7,290 bases of DNA, taken from contig CABGHG010000084.1 in NCBI GenBank assembly GCA_902158735.1, positions 1-7,290 of the forward strand. Reading direction: 5' to 3'. Within the stretch, counting starts at the first letter, position 1, and each line of letters starts with the position of its first letter. Made by a program: the position numbers and the translations under genes. Origin of the DNA: Candidatus Methanolliviera sp. GoM_oil (GTDB taxonomy: Archaea > Halobacteriota > Methanoliparia > Methanoliparales > Methanoliparaceae). The notes under the pieces are model-generated. The model did not search any database. It worked only from the letters and a program-made list of their open reading frames with translations, and had not been told where the DNA came from. Shown piece by piece: positions 5,950 through 7,290 of the stretch.

Positions 5950-6003
5950 AACATCGGTGTAGGTGATTCACACATATAATCTTTACAGACATAGGCGATT
6001 GTT

Positions 6004-6099
6004 TTACCTTTCAATAGTCTTTAGATCCTTTGTGTACCCTACAATATCATTTGGAAGCATTTTTATCAGATACTTGATTCTTTCCAAATAATCCAATTT
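6004..6099 (-). other. Coding-like open stretch directly after the aminotransferase stop, possible small protein or gene remnant
   Basis: In the frame of the aminotransferase, the 31 codons after its TGA (6102-6100) remain open to TAA at 6006-6004. They read as a plausible Leu/Ile/Lys/Glu-rich amphipathic segment that begins KLDYLERIKYLIK and ends DLKTIER. A TTG at 6096 or an ATG at 6057 could start it as a 30- or 18-residue peptide, but no strong Shine-Dalgarno is present. The lack of low-complexity sequence suggests it may be a remnant of a helical protein or the decayed tail of a longer gene. The rest of the 5914-6099 gap shows nothing I can name beyond the hairpin at 5930-5949. Confidence 0.25.
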
Positions 6100-7260
6100 T
6101 CATCGCATCTCCAATTCTTCAATCCTTCTAACGCCCTCTTCTATTCTCTCGACCTTCTCCGTCAATGAAAATCTAACATAACCTTCCCCATATCTTCCAA
6201 ATCCGACCCCAGGTGTAACCACGATTCCCGCCTCGTCCAGAAGAAACTTCGTGAATTTCATGGAATCATATTCCTCTGGAATCCTTGCCCAAACGTAGAA
6301 CGTGGCTTTTGGTTTATCCGCTTTTAGACCTAAAGGCTCGATTCCTTTCAAGAGTGAGTCTCTTCTCTCCTTATATGTTCGTCTATTATTTTCAACACAG
6401 GTCTGATCTCCTCTCAATGCTTCTATTCCAGCTATTTGAACCGCGTTGAATGCTCCGGAATCAATATTAGTCTTTACCGTCCCTAATCCTTTTATTATAT
6501 CTTCGTTTCCAACAAGAAATCCTATCCTCCAACCGGTCATGTTATAAATCTTTGAGAGCGAATTAAATTCTGCACCAACTTCCTTTGCATTCTTCACCTC
6601 GAGAAAACTCGGCGGTTTTTGACCATCGTAATATATCTCCGAATATGCGTTGTCATTGCAGACAATTATCTCGTTTTCGGCGGCGAAATCGACCACTTCC
6701 TTGTAAAATTCTTTCTCTGCCGTTGCCGCTGTCGGATTGTTTGGATAATTTAGGAAGATGATCTTAGCCTCTTTACGAGTTTTCTCATCTATCATCTCGA
6801 GATCGGGCTTAAATCCATTCTCCTCTAAAAGTGGCATCTCGACGGGTCTTCCTCCCGCAAGGATACATCCGATCCTATAGACGGTGTACGCCGGATCGGG
6901 AACCAAAGCCACGTCTCCTTCATCTAAAAAGGCAAGAGGAATGTGAGCTATTCCCTCCTTTGATCCTATGAGTGTTATCGCCTCTTTTTCTGGATCCAAA
7001 GAAACATCAAACCTTCTCTTATACCACTCCACAATCGCTTCCCTAAACTCGATCATACCCTCATAAGATGGATACCTGTGATTTTTTGGATCTCTTGCCG
7101 CCTCGCACAACGCATCTATCACATTAGACGGCGTAGGCATATCTGGATCGCCGACCCCAAGATCTATCAGATCGATCCCCGCATTTAGCTTCTCTCTTTT
7201 AAGTTCATCGATCGAAGCGAAGAGATACGGCGGAAGAGATCTCAACTTCTCCGAATACAT
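6100..7260 (-). CDS. dapL: LL-diaminopimelate aminotransferase, DapL-like (PLP-dependent class I/II)
   Basis: This 386-residue enzyme should convert tetrahydrodipicolinate to LL-2,6-diaminopimelate with glutamate as amino donor, a one-step branch of lysine synthesis used by many archaea. The N-terminus has the PPYLFASIDELK and IDLGVGDPDMPTP segments (10-21 and 32-44) characteristic of this subgroup. PLP-site residues are visible: Y127, N175 in NYPNNPT, D203 and Y206, the Schiff-base lysine K237 in SLSKIYNMTGWRIGF with R245, and the carboxylate-binding R363 near the end. Length is normal. The ATG at 7260 has AGAGG directly against it and a TAG three codons upstream. The close-packed site is unusual, but the family's conserved N-terminus begins here. 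It converges on the transglutaminase gene, and its promoter lies at or beyond the right edge. A related class I aminotransferase with another substrate cannot be fully excluded. Confidence 0.85.
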   Translation of the reverse strand: MYSEKLRSLPPYLFASIDELKREKLNAGIDLIDLGVGDPDMPTPSNVIDALCEAARDPKNHRYPSYEGMIEFREAIVEWYKRRFDVSLDPEKEAITLIGSKEGIAHIPLAFLDEGDVALVPDPAYTVYRIGCILAGGRPVEMPLLEENGFKPDLEMIDEKTRKEAKIIFLNYPNNPTAATAEKEFYKEVVDFAAENEIIVCNDNAYSEIYYDGQKPPSFLEVKNAKEVGAEFNSLSKIYNMTGWRIGFLVGNEDIIKGLGTVKTNIDSGAFNAVQIAGIEALRGDQTCVENNRRTYKERRDSLLKGIEPLGLKADKPKATFYVWARIPEEYDSMKFTKFLLDEAGIVVTPGVGFGRYGEGYVRFSLTEKVERIEEGVRRIEELEMR

Positions 7261-7290
7261 CCTCTAAAGATCGGTGGATGGTATCTAATA

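Noticed and set aside
5914..6003. tRNA or small RNA gene in the convergent gap
   Set aside because: No cloverleaf arms or conserved tRNA boxes could be found, and only weak AT-rich inverted repeats are present.

Overview
The window reads as a stretch of a thermophilic archaeal genome, most likely euryarchaeal. The evidence is as follows. Several genes have archaeal TATA/BRE-like boxes, and two of these sit about 27 bp from the start codon, as in leaderless transcripts. One gene has a GGTGAT-type Shine-Dalgarno. Ile-ATA and Arg-AGA/AGG codons are very frequent. The window also encodes an archaeal-type myo-inositol-1-phosphate synthase followed by a fused CTP:inositol-1-phosphate cytidylyltransferase / di-myo-inositol-phosphate-phosphate synthase. 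That enzyme pair makes di-myo-inositol phosphate (DIP), a compatible solute of hyperthermophiles. I cannot fix the genus from the sequence.

Layout. The left edge (1-118, minus) holds the first 39 codons of an unrecognised gene with its own promoter. Next come four minus-strand genes, read right to left. Inositol-1-phosphate synthase (4623-3496) overlaps the IPCT/DIPPS fusion (3539-2262) by 44 nt. After a 73-bp gap with its own leaderless-type promoter come a short UDP-glucose-dehydrogenase-like protein lacking the UDP-binding domain (2188-1301) and a GT4-type glycosyltransferase (1294-194). Divergent from this cluster, across a compact back-to-back promoter region (4624-4818), is a plus-strand pair: a WrbA-like flavodoxin (4819-5298) and a transglutaminase-like cysteine hydrolase (5314-5913). 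The right end (7260-6100, minus) is an LL-diaminopimelate aminotransferase. The 186-bp convergent gap (5914-6099) holds a weak AT-rich hairpin. It also holds a short open stretch in the same frame as the aminotransferase, past its stop codon.

How the genes may work together. The synthase makes L-myo-inositol-1-phosphate from glucose-6-phosphate. The fusion activates it to CDP-inositol and condenses that with a second inositol-1-phosphate; a phosphatase outside the window would finish DIP. The nearby dehydrogenase and glycosyltransferase suggest, but do not prove, a further modified inositol product. The aminotransferase would supply lysine precursors and is probably unrelated.

Most unusual finding. 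A small palindromic DNA repeat lies inside two neighbouring coding regions. A 50-bp copy (1922-1971) forms an in-frame, extra peptide in the dehydrogenase. A 26-bp copy (201-226) forms the last residues of the glycosyltransferase. They share both ends, they are read in different frames, and the short copy looks like the long one after recombination between its two internal hairpins.
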